Part shown: in pieces, positions 1 to 7,857 of the stretch
How positions within the stretch are numbered: the stretch's first letter is position 1
Layout of the letters: every line of letters begins with the position of its first letter
Origin: Rubripirellula sp.
Lineage (GTDB): Bacteria; Planctomycetota; Planctomycetia; Pirellulales; Pirellulaceae
Direction: 5' to 3'
Length of the DNA: 35,499 nt
NCBI GenBank assembly: GCA_012270385.1
Contig: JAAXIK010000421.1
Location: 1-35,499 of the forward strand
The notes under the pieces: generated by a model
The model's database searches: none
The model's input: only the letters and a program-made list of their open reading frames with translations
What the model was told of the DNA's origin: nothing
Made by a program: the position numbers and the translations under genes

Positions 1-426
1 ATCTGGTCGCGTTTTTGCCATTTAACATACGCCGCTTTTGACAGTGTCCATTTCTTCGTCCCCTTCTGCCCGCCCCCCCTCCGGGAATATGATCAGGGAA
101 TACACATCGCCCATCTGCTGGAGCATGATATCTATGGGACTCTTATGCACCTTGATTTCTTTGCGGTCGACTAACAGGGCATTAAAACTATTGGCCATGT
201 GTGGCTTTAACCAACCCTTGGCCCAATAATCTTTTGCTGCGACGGGCCGAGTGATTTTTCTTAGATGACGCGGCAGTGCTGACCACAACAATACGGCATC
301 GAGGTGACTCGTATGATTAGCGAAGTAGATTCGCTGCGAGGTCTCAGGTTGACATTCGATCCAGCGCACAGTGAAACCGCTGAACAGCTTTGCGAGTAAA
401 ACAATGGCGTGGCTCGTGAGTGTCAT
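1..426 (-). pseudogene. PlsC-type lysophospholipid acyltransferase, interrupted by an in-frame stop and cut by the window edge
   Basis: The family transfers an acyl chain to a lysophospholipid such as 1-acylglycerol-3-phosphate at the inner membrane. Seen here: a hydrophobic start, the acceptor motif NHTSHLD (H-x4-D) and the FPEGGR motif, in the usual order and spacing. The open frame from ATG 426 stops at a TAA at 22-24 after only 134 residues, although members normally run well past 200. Reading through the stop in the same frame gives VKSGVC-stop-MAKTRPD. This matches the conserved continuation of the family (KSG, two residues, then LAK-x-RPD), so the frame is intact and one codon is replaced by TAA. 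Most likely it is a nonsense mutation (TAT or TAC to TAA) or a sequencing error. The acyltransferase identity is firm. Loss of function is inferred, because the remainder lies outside the window. Confidence 0.7.
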
Positions 427-633
427 GCAATTGAGGGTATATCAGAAAGACGGCTGTGTTTGTGAGCGATAGTATGCATGAATTATGAGTAGTAATACAG
501 AGACCCGATTTACTTTCGATAAGTTCGCATTCGCATGTAATTTCGGTGACGATCTTCTGGTAGATCGGGCAATTCGGACTAGGTTTGCAGTATGAATATC
601 AATTTCTGTTCTGTCACGCATTTTCACCTTTGG

Positions 634-2556
634 TCAGAGATCGAGACCGGAGACTCCATCCCACTGAACGAAACCTTCGATCGCGGCGTACTCCGCCAAT
701 CCTAACGAATCATAGCGTTGAGCAGTCTCAGCATTCCGGGATTCAGCTCTTTGCCAAAACTCTCGTACATCAGAACCCGGGAATAAAGCGCTATCTTTTT
801 GAGATTCATGCTTGAAGATCGCAGCACGTTTTCGAGACACCTCCTGTGGGCTCAGTGGTACCGCCATCTCAATCTCATGTGGTGCCCATTCTTGCCAAGC
901 CCCACGATATAGCCAAACCGCACAATCAGAATACCAGTCTTCGTCTTGGCACTCATGACAAGATTGCAAAATAACGGAAAGGCAGGTGCGATGAGTTCCG
1001 TGTGGGTCCGATAGATCTCCAGCAGCATAAATCTGATGGGGTTTGATTTTTTTTAGCAACTCAGAAGTGATTTCTAAATCCGCATTGGAAATAGGGCTCT
1101 TCGTAACTCGACCCGTTTGATAGAAGGGGAGATCGAGGAAATGTAGATTCTCGTCCCTAACACCACAGCATCTCGCTCCTTCTCGTGCTTCACCACGCCG
1201 AATTAGGCCTTTGATTTTTTGGACATGTTCACTGTCCACCATGCCCGGTTTTTTGTTTCGTAGAAACTCATCCACATGAGTTTCTAGTTGTTCTAACCCC
1301 TCGGTACGAATCTGAAATTCTCGGCAGAAATCCTCGACGAATTCTGAAAATCTCAAAGCATCCTCGTCAAAAACAGCGATGTTTCCTGAGGTTTGATACG
1401 CAATGTGGACGTCATGACCTTGATCGACTAGTCGAATTAATGTTCCCCCCATTGAGATCACATCGTCGTCAGGGTGTGGGGAGAAAATAATCACACGTTT
1501 CGGGTAGATGTCATCTCGGTATCCGGGCCGATCGCCAATCTGTTTCTCGTGCTCCGGTTTACCGCCCGGCCACCCGGTGATCGTCGACTGAAGGTGTCTG
1601 AATACGCGCAGGTTAATGTCGTATGCACTTCCATGCGCAGCTAGTAAATCCTGAAGGCCCTGTTCGTTGTAATCCGCATCGGTGAGCTTCAAGATGGCTT
1701 TTCCAACATCTTCTGACAGATCGATCACTGCACGCCGGATCGTTGCGGGATCCCAGTTGATTTCACCCAGCAACCAAGGAGATTCGACGCGTGTCAGGTT
1801 TGAAGCGGCCGCTTCATCCAAGAGAAAAAGAGTATTCGGGTGGTCCTGAAGAAATGTGGCTGGAATGCTTGAGGTGGCATAGCCTTCAACAGATTTTTCA
1901 ATAATTTTGGCTTTACCCTCACCGAATGCGAGCAGCAGAATCCTTTTCGCTTCCAAGATTGTCCCAACGCCGAGGGTGATGGAGTAGCGAGGTACGTTTT
2001 CTGCTCCAAAGAAATCACTGGCTGCATCAATCCGAGTTACATTATCGAGTGTAATCATTCGGGTTCGTGAATTGCGCTCGGAACCTGGTTCGTTGAGACC
2101 AATGTGTCCGGTGCGATTCAGCCCGAGTATCTGCAAATCGATACCACCCGCATCGCGAATGGATTTCTCGTAAAGTTGACAATACTCTGACGCATCACTC
2201 TTTTCAATTGTGCCATCAGGAATATGAATTTGTTCAGGTGGCAGATCAATATGATCGAAGAGATGCTCATGCATAAACCGCGATACGCTCTGTAGTTCCG
2301 ATGGATGCATCGGAAAATATTCGTCCAGATTGAAAGTGATAACATGCTTAAATGATAGATTGTTTTCACGATGACGTCGGACTAACTCTTCATAGATCCC
2401 GGTGGGGGAGGAACCCGTAACCAGTCCTAGGACACACTTGCGGCCTTCTTTCTCGCAGTCCCGAATCAATTGTTCAATTTCATCCGCGGCTGCAATACTC
2501 GCTTCGGATGCTCGAGAAAAAATCTGACATGGGATACGTTCGTTTGCTGTGGTCAT
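634..2556 (-). CDS. NagB-like glucosamine-6-phosphate deaminase fused to a PIG-L/LmbE deacetylase
   Basis: This 640-residue protein has two domains. Residues 1-330 resemble glucosamine-6-phosphate deaminase (VTGSSPTG phosphate loop, FNLDEY with D78, TGHIGLNEPG with H151 and E156). Residues 350-640 resemble the PIG-L/LmbE zinc deacetylases: the HPDDD motif at 361-365 supplies metal ligands and the catalytic Asp, and DPHGTH (H519, H522) probably supplies the other His ligand. The E. coli NagB residue D141 corresponds to T149 here. The start ATG overlaps the stop of the upstream ROK kinase in an ATGA junction, so the two are translationally coupled. Family knowledge suggests a cytoplasmic enzyme that deacetylates and then deaminates an amino sugar phosphate. 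The true substrate is inferred. Similar fusions are, as I recall, common in Bacteroidota. Confidence 0.88.
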   Translation of the reverse strand: MTTANERIPCQIFSRASEASIAAADEIEQLIRDCEKEGRKCVLGLVTGSSPTGIYEELVRRHRENNLSFKHVITFNLDEYFPMHPSELQSVSRFMHEHLFDHIDLPPEQIHIPDGTIEKSDASEYCQLYEKSIRDAGGIDLQILGLNRTGHIGLNEPGSERNSRTRMITLDNVTRIDAASDFFGAENVPRYSITLGVGTILEAKRILLLAFGEGKAKIIEKSVEGYATSSIPATFLQDHPNTLFLLDEAAASNLTRVESPWLLGEINWDPATIRRAVIDLSEDVGKAILKLTDADYNEQGLQDLLAAHGSAYDINLRVFRHLQSTITGWPGGKPEHEKQIGDRPGYRDDIYPKRVIIFSPHPDDDVISMGGTLIRLVDQGHDVHIAYQTSGNIAVFDEDALRFSEFVEDFCREFQIRTEGLEQLETHVDEFLRNKKPGMVDSEHVQKIKGLIRRGEAREGARCCGVRDENLHFLDLPFYQTGRVTKSPISNADLEITSELLKKIKPHQIYAAGDLSDPHGTHRTCLSVILQSCHECQDEDWYSDCAVWLYRGAWQEWAPHEIEMAVPLSPQEVSRKRAAIFKHESQKDSALFPGSDVREFWQRAESRNAETAQRYDSLGLAEYAAIEGFVQWDGVSGLDL

Positions 2557-3557
2557 ACTTCACGGCCTTTATGTTGTGCGGCTTGCGCTGCACCAGCGAT
2601 TCCTGCTGTGTTTCCAAGTGATGCGTATTCGATAGTGAGGTTTTCACCAACCTGCTTGAGTGTTGACTCTCGGACTGATTGTCTGATGGAAGAGAGAAAG
2701 TCCCTCCCGATTTGTCGTGAGTTTCCCCCAAATGTCATTGCACCTCCCAACAGAACTACACTTGGATCAATGATTTGTCCCATCATTCCAATTGCAACTC
2801 CGAGATACTTTGCGGTCTCAAGAATGATTTGCCTGGCAGGCTCAAAACCTTCTTCCGCTGCAACTCCAATCTCTCGAGTACCTATTTTAGGTTGGCGGAG
2901 AGATAGCGGTAGAGCCTCTCTCTCCCACGGAGTGAATGCATTTATGGCTCTTGCAACAACCGCCGGCGCTCCGGCGTATGCTTCTAGATGACCACGTTTA
3001 CCACAATTGCACCTAGAAGCATCATGAGAAGAATCCACGGTGACATGCCCAAGTTCTCCTGCACAGCCATGATCCCCAGAAAGGTCCTGCTCGCCAATAG
3101 CTAGACCACAGCCAATACCAGTTCCCAAGGTGACCAATGCAAGCGTCTGGGTGTTGAGCTGGCGATGTTTATGTTCGGCCAATGCAGCAGCATTGGCATC
3201 ATTGATTACAGCGGATGGGACATTGGTTTCTTGTTGGACGATCTCCAAAAGGGGGCGGTCAATCCAATGGGGAAGATTAACAACCTCTTTGAGGCTCCAT
3301 GTTTGGGTATCTAGCACACCGGGTACTGCCAAGCCTACACCTGCAAGGTGATTTAAATTTCCTTCGGTTAGTCTCGCAAATTCAAGTCCATATTGAACGG
3401 CGGATTTGGGCCCGGAAAAATCCGTTGTAGCCACAGATTGTTGGTGCAAGATTTTGCCATCCTCAGTGACCAAACCATATTTGATTGTGGTTCCACCTAC
3501 ATCGATACCCAAATATCTCTCATGGGAACCGGCGCTGGCGTGTGAAGGCTCTATCAT
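2553..3557 (-). CDS. ROK-family sugar kinase, probable amino sugar or glucose kinase
   Basis: ROK kinases phosphorylate hexoses or N-acetylhexosamines with ATP in the cytoplasm. This 334-residue protein shows the ATP phosphate loop GIDVGGTTIKYG at 17-28, the catalytic Asp in VINDANAAA (D120), the second glycine loop GTGIGCG at 145-151, the ELGH motif at 168-171 and the ROK zinc motif CNCGKRGHLE at 183-192. There is no N-terminal helix-turn-helix, so it is an enzyme rather than a NagC/Mlc-type repressor. It is first in a two-gene unit with the NagB::PIG-L fusion (4-bp overlap), which favours N-acetylglucosamine or a related amino sugar as substrate. No convincing Shine-Dalgarno site precedes ATG 3557. 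One copy of a 17-bp repeat lies 65 bases upstream. Confidence 0.9.
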   Translation of the reverse strand: MIEPSHASAGSHERYLGIDVGGTTIKYGLVTEDGKILHQQSVATTDFSGPKSAVQYGLEFARLTEGNLNHLAGVGLAVPGVLDTQTWSLKEVVNLPHWIDRPLLEIVQQETNVPSAVINDANAAALAEHKHRQLNTQTLALVTLGTGIGCGLAIGEQDLSGDHGCAGELGHVTVDSSHDASRCNCGKRGHLEAYAGAPAVVARAINAFTPWEREALPLSLRQPKIGTREIGVAAEEGFEPARQIILETAKYLGVAIGMMGQIIDPSVVLLGGAMTFGGNSRQIGRDFLSSIRQSVRESTLKQVGENLTIEYASLGNTAGIAGAAQAAQHKGREV

Positions 3558-3622
3558 TTGATTTTCGGATAGACGGGGAATATTTGGTTTTAGAGAGAGA
3601 TTTTTAAGATTTCAGTATCGTT

Positions 3623-3639
3623 ATCTGTCTTTTGGATGC
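3623..3639 (-). repeat. 17-bp repeat, copy 1, upstream of the ROK kinase
   Basis: The minus-strand sequence GCATCCAAAAGACAGAT occurs here and again, identically and in the same orientation, at 11268-11284 upstream of metG. Both copies lie in non-coding DNA ahead of a minus-strand start codon. A regulator site or promoter element is possible but unproven. Confidence 0.5.
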
Positions 3640-3720
3640 ACTGGATTTCATGATTTCCGATCAAGCTTTACCACGAGTGCTAATGGACGTGTTATGTATC
3701 CTTAAGCAGCCATATCCGAT

Positions 3721-4509
3721 TTATAGCCCATCAGGTAGTTTTCCCTCGGCGACTTCCTCTTCCCATTGGTCCATTAGTGGCCAATGTTCTGCCAACGTTC
3801 CGAAGTCAGCCATTTGAAGGTAAGACTGTAGTCTTTCAATTGTCTTATTGAGTAAGTCAGGTTCATTGCGAAAGATAGGGCCATGACTGGGGGCAAGCCA
3901 TTTCACATCGCTATCTCGAATTCGCTCGAGTGATTGAATGAAGGCGTTGATGTCACTGCCGTGATGTGCATCGATCGCTCCTATGCAACCGTCACGATAA
4001 ATGTTGTCGCCACTTAGCAGTGTATCTCCTATCCGAAAAGCGAGTTGGCTGTCTGTGTGGCCGGGTGTGTGCCACACCTCCAATTCTAGATCACCAACTT
4101 GGATTAAGTCACCGTCTTCAAGTTTGTGATCGACTGAAACGGGGGGCATAGGCATACACAGACCTTGAGCAGCAATCTCTGCCATGGTCAGGAGAGTATC
4201 GCCAGTTTCAATGGCGCTAACAGCATTGGTATGGCAGGAAACCGTCGTTTTTAATGTCTGTTTGGCTTTTGCTAGTCCTTGAATGTGATCCACATCGGCG
4301 TGTGTAGCAATCAGGGTTTTGCATCGTGACAACGGAAAGTCAAGTTGTCTGATGATTTCGATAAAATCATTTACAGTTTCCTCATAGCCAATATCAACGA
4401 GCACCCATTCGTTATCACTGAAGACAAGATACACATTGCAGCCAAGGACTTCACCTGCTTGGAAATTCAGTTCGATGATGCCAGGGAAAATGGTTTTACG
4501 ATTTAACAT
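3721..4509 (-). CDS. Metallo-beta-lactamase-fold hydrolase
   Basis: This 262-residue protein has the complete MBL metal-site pattern: THADVDH (H70, D72, D74, H75; the second His of the usual HxHxDH is Asp, a known variant), HTPGHT with H151, the bridging Asp in LSGDN (D168) and the last His in APSHG (H209). There is no signal peptide, so it is cytoplasmic. Such proteins hydrolyse thioesters, lactones or phosphodiesters; the spacing is closest to the glyoxalase II-like branch, but the substrate cannot be read from sequence. It lies 163 bases upstream of the ROK gene on the same strand with no clear terminator between them, so co-transcription is possible. ATG 4509 is the first in-frame start; no strong ribosome binding site is visible. 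Confidence 0.87.
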   Translation of the reverse strand: MLNRKTIFPGIIELNFQAGEVLGCNVYLVFSDNEWVLVDIGYEETVNDFIEIIRQLDFPLSRCKTLIATHADVDHIQGLAKAKQTLKTTVSCHTNAVSAIETGDTLLTMAEIAAQGLCMPMPPVSVDHKLEDGDLIQVGDLELEVWHTPGHTDSQLAFRIGDTLLSGDNIYRDGCIGAIDAHHGSDINAFIQSLERIRDSDVKWLAPSHGPIFRNEPDLLNKTIERLQSYLQMADFGTLAEHWPLMDQWEEEVAEGKLPDGL

Positions 4510-4608
4510 AATGACGACTTGGGACTGGTTAATCTAACAAGTGGTTTGGTGCTGCGTTCATGGCTCTGAGGATAAGTTTTTAAGCCAAGAGAGTCTTTGG
4601 TAAGCGAT

Positions 4609-5499
4609 TCATTTCAGAAGCGGTGGTAAACCTTCTACGTGGGTTGGATACCTGAGTTTCGGCAAAAGCTCACGTTTCATTCGGCGATTCCAAACTCGCT
4701 TGTTTCCTTCTGACCTTGGCAGTTTCGATTCAGAAGTACCCTCGGTAGTGAAAATCGGCTCCGCTAATCCCAGATGTTTGGTGATGAATGAATAATAATC
4801 ACGTCTTTGGGTAGGTTGATCGTCTGAGACCACATAGGTCCTCTGATTAGAATTTCCGAGTGCCGCAATGACCGCTTGTGCCGCATCTTCCACATGTATC
4901 AGATTGATATAACTGTTCGGGTCAGCTTGGATGGGAATTCGCTTTCGAAGCTGTTGTTGGTTAGGAACACGCTCAAATCCGTAGATCCCCGCCAATCGAA
5001 GCACATTCCATGAAGATGAGCTTCGCTTCCGGCGGATCAAATTTTCCGCTGCAAGGTGTGCTTTTGCACTTTGGCGGGTTGGGTGAGTGGGTGATGTTTC
5101 ATCAACCCAGACACCATTTTTTTGGTGGTAGACTCCCGTGGAGCTGATGTAAACGACGTTTTCTGCTCCTGATAGTCGCGGTAACAGGAGATTGAGCCCA
5201 CCTACCAAGGTTTCCCAGTAGCTTTTTTGGGCGTTTCTGCCGCGACTTACAGCGATCACGACGTGACTGAAAGAATCAAGTTCGCTCAGTGTACGAGGAT
5301 CGTTCCAATCTGAAATAATCGGATTAATCCCCATATTTGACAATTTTTTCCCGTTTTCCCGACACCGTGTGCTGCCCCAAACGTTATCTCCAATACGAAG
5401 GAGTTGCCTGCCAATTTCCTTGCCAAGGTACCCACAACCAAAAATGAGAGTTTTTCTCTCGGTCGGTTCGGTTGAATTGCCGTCGATTGAGTTTGCCAT
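4609..5499 (-). CDS. Atypical extended SDR (NAD(P)-dependent epimerase/dehydratase-like, YeeZ-like)
   Basis: The N-terminus carries a Rossmann nucleotide motif, LIFGCGYLGKEIG (GxGxxG), followed by the SDR strand VVYISSTGVY and the downstream segments LRLAGIYG and INLIHVEDAA typical of extended SDRs. The usual YxxxK catalytic pair is not intact: the equivalent segment reads PTRQSAKAH, with no Tyr four residues before the Lys. This fits the atypical YeeZ-like subgroup, whose catalytic role is unclear. The open frame reaches back to 5577, but I prefer ATG 5499 (296 residues). It has GAGG seven bases upstream, and the extra 26 residues are an unconserved-looking hydrophobic stretch before the Rossmann fold. 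The next gene upstream (5670) is divergent. Confidence 0.85.
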   Translation of the reverse strand: MANSIDGNSTEPTERKTLIFGCGYLGKEIGRQLLRIGDNVWGSTRCRENGKKLSNMGINPIISDWNDPRTLSELDSFSHVVIAVSRGRNAQKSYWETLVGGLNLLLPRLSGAENVVYISSTGVYHQKNGVWVDETSPTHPTRQSAKAHLAAENLIRRKRSSSSWNVLRLAGIYGFERVPNQQQLRKRIPIQADPNSYINLIHVEDAAQAVIAALGNSNQRTYVVSDDQPTQRRDYYSFITKHLGLAEPIFTTEGTSESKLPRSEGNKRVWNRRMKRELLPKLRYPTHVEGLPPLLK

Positions 5500-5669
5500 G
5501 ATTTTTCCTCGCTCTAGAATCCACACTACACTGAGTAAGATAGCAGGTGCGTCTGACAAGATAGCTTTGGCTGCCATTCGATGATCAAGAACAATCAGGT
5601 AGGCCGCTGACTTGTTGACCTGAGACGCTAATTGTACGTTGGCCTCTGAGACCCGATGGGGATTTTGCT

Positions 5670-6782
5670 TTGTTTAGAAACGTCGCTTTACTTATCTTAT
5701 TCACTCTGGGTGGATTTTCTCCTTCAATTGCTCAGATCAAGGAAGCGAGTCCCACCGCATCCGATTCTTCTCTGGAATTTGTAATTCAGCAGGAGAAGGC
5801 CGGCCCCTCCGATGTCCCCGGTGAAATTACCGGTACGGGAACTCGATGTGACGTCGATGACGTTCTTCTGCCGCTGCTCAGTCGGGGTGGGATTCCAAAA
5901 AACATTGATACTCTTCGAGCTCTTGAGGGCCAACAGAATCAGGTGGCTTCTGTTGTGGCAAATTGCACGGTGGGGGTAAAGATAGGCGCTGCGAAAGGTT
6001 GTGGTGTGATCATTACAAAAAGCGGCTACGTGCTGACAGCGGCGCATGTCGCCATGCGTCCAGGATTGACAGCTGAGATATTCTTGGCAGATGGTCGAAT
6101 CGTTAAGGCTAAATCTCTTGGCATGAATCGCAGCGTTGACGCTGGGCTGATGAAAATAGATGTTGACCAGAACGATGGGAAACCTTGGCCGCATGCGACG
6201 TTAGGATCCAGCGAGGGTCTATTACCGGGTATGTGGTGTATCGCAACAGGACATCCCGGTGGCTACGACAAGCAACGTGGAGCCGTTACACGGGTAGGCA
6301 GAATCTTGGCTGTTAGAGATCTAGCGTTAGTTACTGATTGTGCTCTGATTGGTGGGGATAGTGGTGGACCGCTTTTCAATCTAGCTGGTGAGCTGATCGC
6401 TGTTCACAGCCGGATTGGAAATGACGTTGCTGATAATCTACACGTTCCGATCAAACACTATGCAGACTCTTGGGAACGGATGCAGGAAGGCGAATCATGG
6501 GGTTATCTACCAGGTTTTAAGCCTGTCCTCGGCGTTCGCGGAAGCCCCGCGTCTGACAAAGCAGTACTGGAGGTCATTCGTGTTGGATCTCCTGCGGATA
6601 AAGCAGGTCTCCAAGAAGGAGACATTGTAGAGGAATTCGGAGATAAACTCTTGACGGACTTCAAGTCACTCCAAGACGCGGTTGCGGATACAATGCCTGG
6701 TGAACGAGTACGTTTATTGATTAATCGAAATGGCAAGACCCGCATCGTGGTTGTTGAGATAGGGCGAGCAGGTGGAGCTTGA
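5670..6782 (+). CDS. Exported trypsin-like serine protease with C-terminal PDZ domain (HtrA/DegP-like)
   Basis: This 370-residue protein starts at TTG 5670 with a clear signal peptide (MFRNVALLILFTLGGFSPSIAQ), so it acts in the periplasm or outside. The protease domain (about 95-265) has a complete triad: H126 in LTAAH, D157 in VDAGL and S231 in GGDSGGP. One PDZ domain occupies about 285-368 (GSPADKAGLQEGDIV and following residues). A stretch of about 75 residues separates the signal peptide from the protease and shows no known motif. Family knowledge points to periplasmic quality control or regulated cleavage. A related but degenerate protein follows 40 bases downstream on the same strand, so the two are probably co-expressed. 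A GGGG run lies about eight bases before the start. Confidence 0.88.
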   Translation: MFRNVALLILFTLGGFSPSIAQIKEASPTASDSSLEFVIQQEKAGPSDVPGEITGTGTRCDVDDVLLPLLSRGGIPKNIDTLRALEGQQNQVASVVANCTVGVKIGAAKGCGVIITKSGYVLTAAHVAMRPGLTAEIFLADGRIVKAKSLGMNRSVDAGLMKIDVDQNDGKPWPHATLGSSEGLLPGMWCIATGHPGGYDKQRGAVTRVGRILAVRDLALVTDCALIGGDSGGPLFNLAGELIAVHSRIGNDVADNLHVPIKHYADSWERMQEGESWGYLPGFKPVLGVRGSPASDKAVLEVIRVGSPADKAGLQEGDIVEEFGDKLLTDFKSLQDAVADTMPGERVRLLINRNGKTRIVVVEIGRAGGA

Positions 6783-6822
6783 AAGGTCTGATCGAATTAA
6801 TCTTATTCATTGTTGAGTTGGT

Positions 6823-7827
6823 GTGATCATGCTGTTGAGAATCGCGTTAGCGACTATTTTAGCTTTTCAATATGGATCAGTTGTTGATTCACTCCGTGCT
6901 GACGAACGGAGGGATCAGCCTGCAATCCTTGACCTTTTTCGGCCTCTTGGGGAGCAAGTGAAAGAGTCGGTCGTCCAGATTCTGTGTGGTGGAACTCCAG
7001 TTGCATTAGGCACGGTGGTAGCGGCCGATGGTTACGTCATGACGAAGAGGAGTGAATTAACCAGTGACCCTATACGGGTTCGATTCGCTGACGGTCGCTT
7101 GTTTCCGGCAAGGGTAGCTGCTGTGAAGAGACGGAATGATCTTGCCTTGTTACGAGTTGATGCCGAGATAGACTTTCAACCTTTGACTTTCGCCACCCGT
7201 TCTCCCGCTATTGCGAGTTTTTTAATTTCAGTTGGACGGACTGGACGACCGATCGGGCTCGGTGTAGTAGGAGTCAAAGAACGGCCTATTGAACATCGAG
7301 GCCGTTTAGGAGTGATGCTGGAAGATGATGCGAAGGGAAGGGCACTGGTGCAGCTTGTCCTTCCAGAAAGTGGGGCAGCGATCGCAGGTATCAGTCCAGG
7401 CGATCGCATCATCGCTATCAATGGGGAAGCTGAGGGAAGTCGTGATGCTGTAATCAATCGACTAAAGAGTATGTATCCTGGTGAAAGCGTGAAGTTGACA
7501 ATTCTAAGACCGAACGACCTTAGTGAGTTTGATTCGCTCGATATCAGTGCGCAGATACGCGAGTTGGGTATGTTGCAGGAATCTGCTAGCGATACAAAAG
7601 TAAACGGCCCTCGAAATATCAGGCTTAGTGGGTTTGATCGTGTTATCCAACACGATACCGTCCTAGATCCCGAAGATTGTGGTGGCCCAGTTATCGATTC
7701 AGAGGGACGCGCTATCGGTATGAACATCGCTCGCGCTGGACGAGTGGTGAGCTACCTTCTCCCTTCTTCGTTGATCTTACCCGAAATGTTGGAAATGCTC
7801 GAGGAAGCACGGGCCAACCTAGATTGA
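6823..7827 (+). CDS. Exported trypsin-like pseudoprotease with a PDZ domain inserted in the protease fold
   Basis: A signal-like hydrophobic N-terminus begins at GTG 6823 or ATG 6829. Residues 45-150 match the first half of an HtrA-type protease, but the His motif TAAH reads TKRS (S77 replaces His); the Asp remains (D106 in NDLALL). A PDZ domain fills about 158-230 (LPESGAAIAGISPGDRI). The second half of the protease fold then resumes (GFDRVIQHDTVLDPEDCGGP), with C286 where the catalytic Ser belongs, and ends with a PSSL segment like those near the end of HtrA protease domains. It therefore lacks the His and has Ser replaced by Cys, so proteolysis is unlikely. It probably binds peptides or partners, perhaps the active protease encoded just upstream. 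The domain order was read by eye. Confidence 0.82.
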   Translation: MIMLLRIALATILAFQYGSVVDSLRADERRDQPAILDLFRPLGEQVKESVVQILCGGTPVALGTVVAADGYVMTKRSELTSDPIRVRFADGRLFPARVAAVKRRNDLALLRVDAEIDFQPLTFATRSPAIASFLISVGRTGRPIGLGVVGVKERPIEHRGRLGVMLEDDAKGRALVQLVLPESGAAIAGISPGDRIIAINGEAEGSRDAVINRLKSMYPGESVKLTILRPNDLSEFDSLDISAQIRELGMLQESASDTKVNGPRNIRLSGFDRVIQHDTVLDPEDCGGPVIDSEGRAIGMNIARAGRVVSYLLPSSLILPEMLEMLEEARANLD

Positions 7828-7857
7828 GCATCGTAACACGTTAGCTCAGAATTTTTT
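7825..7857 (+). terminator. Possible Rho-independent terminator after the pseudoprotease gene
   Basis: TGAGC (7825-7829, starting in the stop codon) pairs with GCTCA (7844-7848), and CGT/ACG pair inside the loop. A run of six T follows at 7852-7857. It would end plus-strand transcription before the convergent GNAT gene, whose last codons it overlaps. The stem is short, so this is tentative. Confidence 0.45.

Noticed and set aside
550-567. Six-bp hairpin (CGATCT/AGATCG) downstream of the NagB::PIG-L gene, considered as a terminator
   Set aside because: No T run follows in the minus-strand direction, and a six-bp stem is common by chance.
442-627. Small minus-strand open frame (61 codons) between the acyltransferase and the NagB fusion
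   Set aside because: No Shine-Dalgarno site, no motif, odd composition; the 207-bp gap is better read as non-coding.
2303-2322. Eight-bp perfect inverted repeat (TTCCGATG/CATCGGAA) inside the NagB fusion gene
   Set aside because: Arms of eight with variable loop are expected several times in a window of this size.
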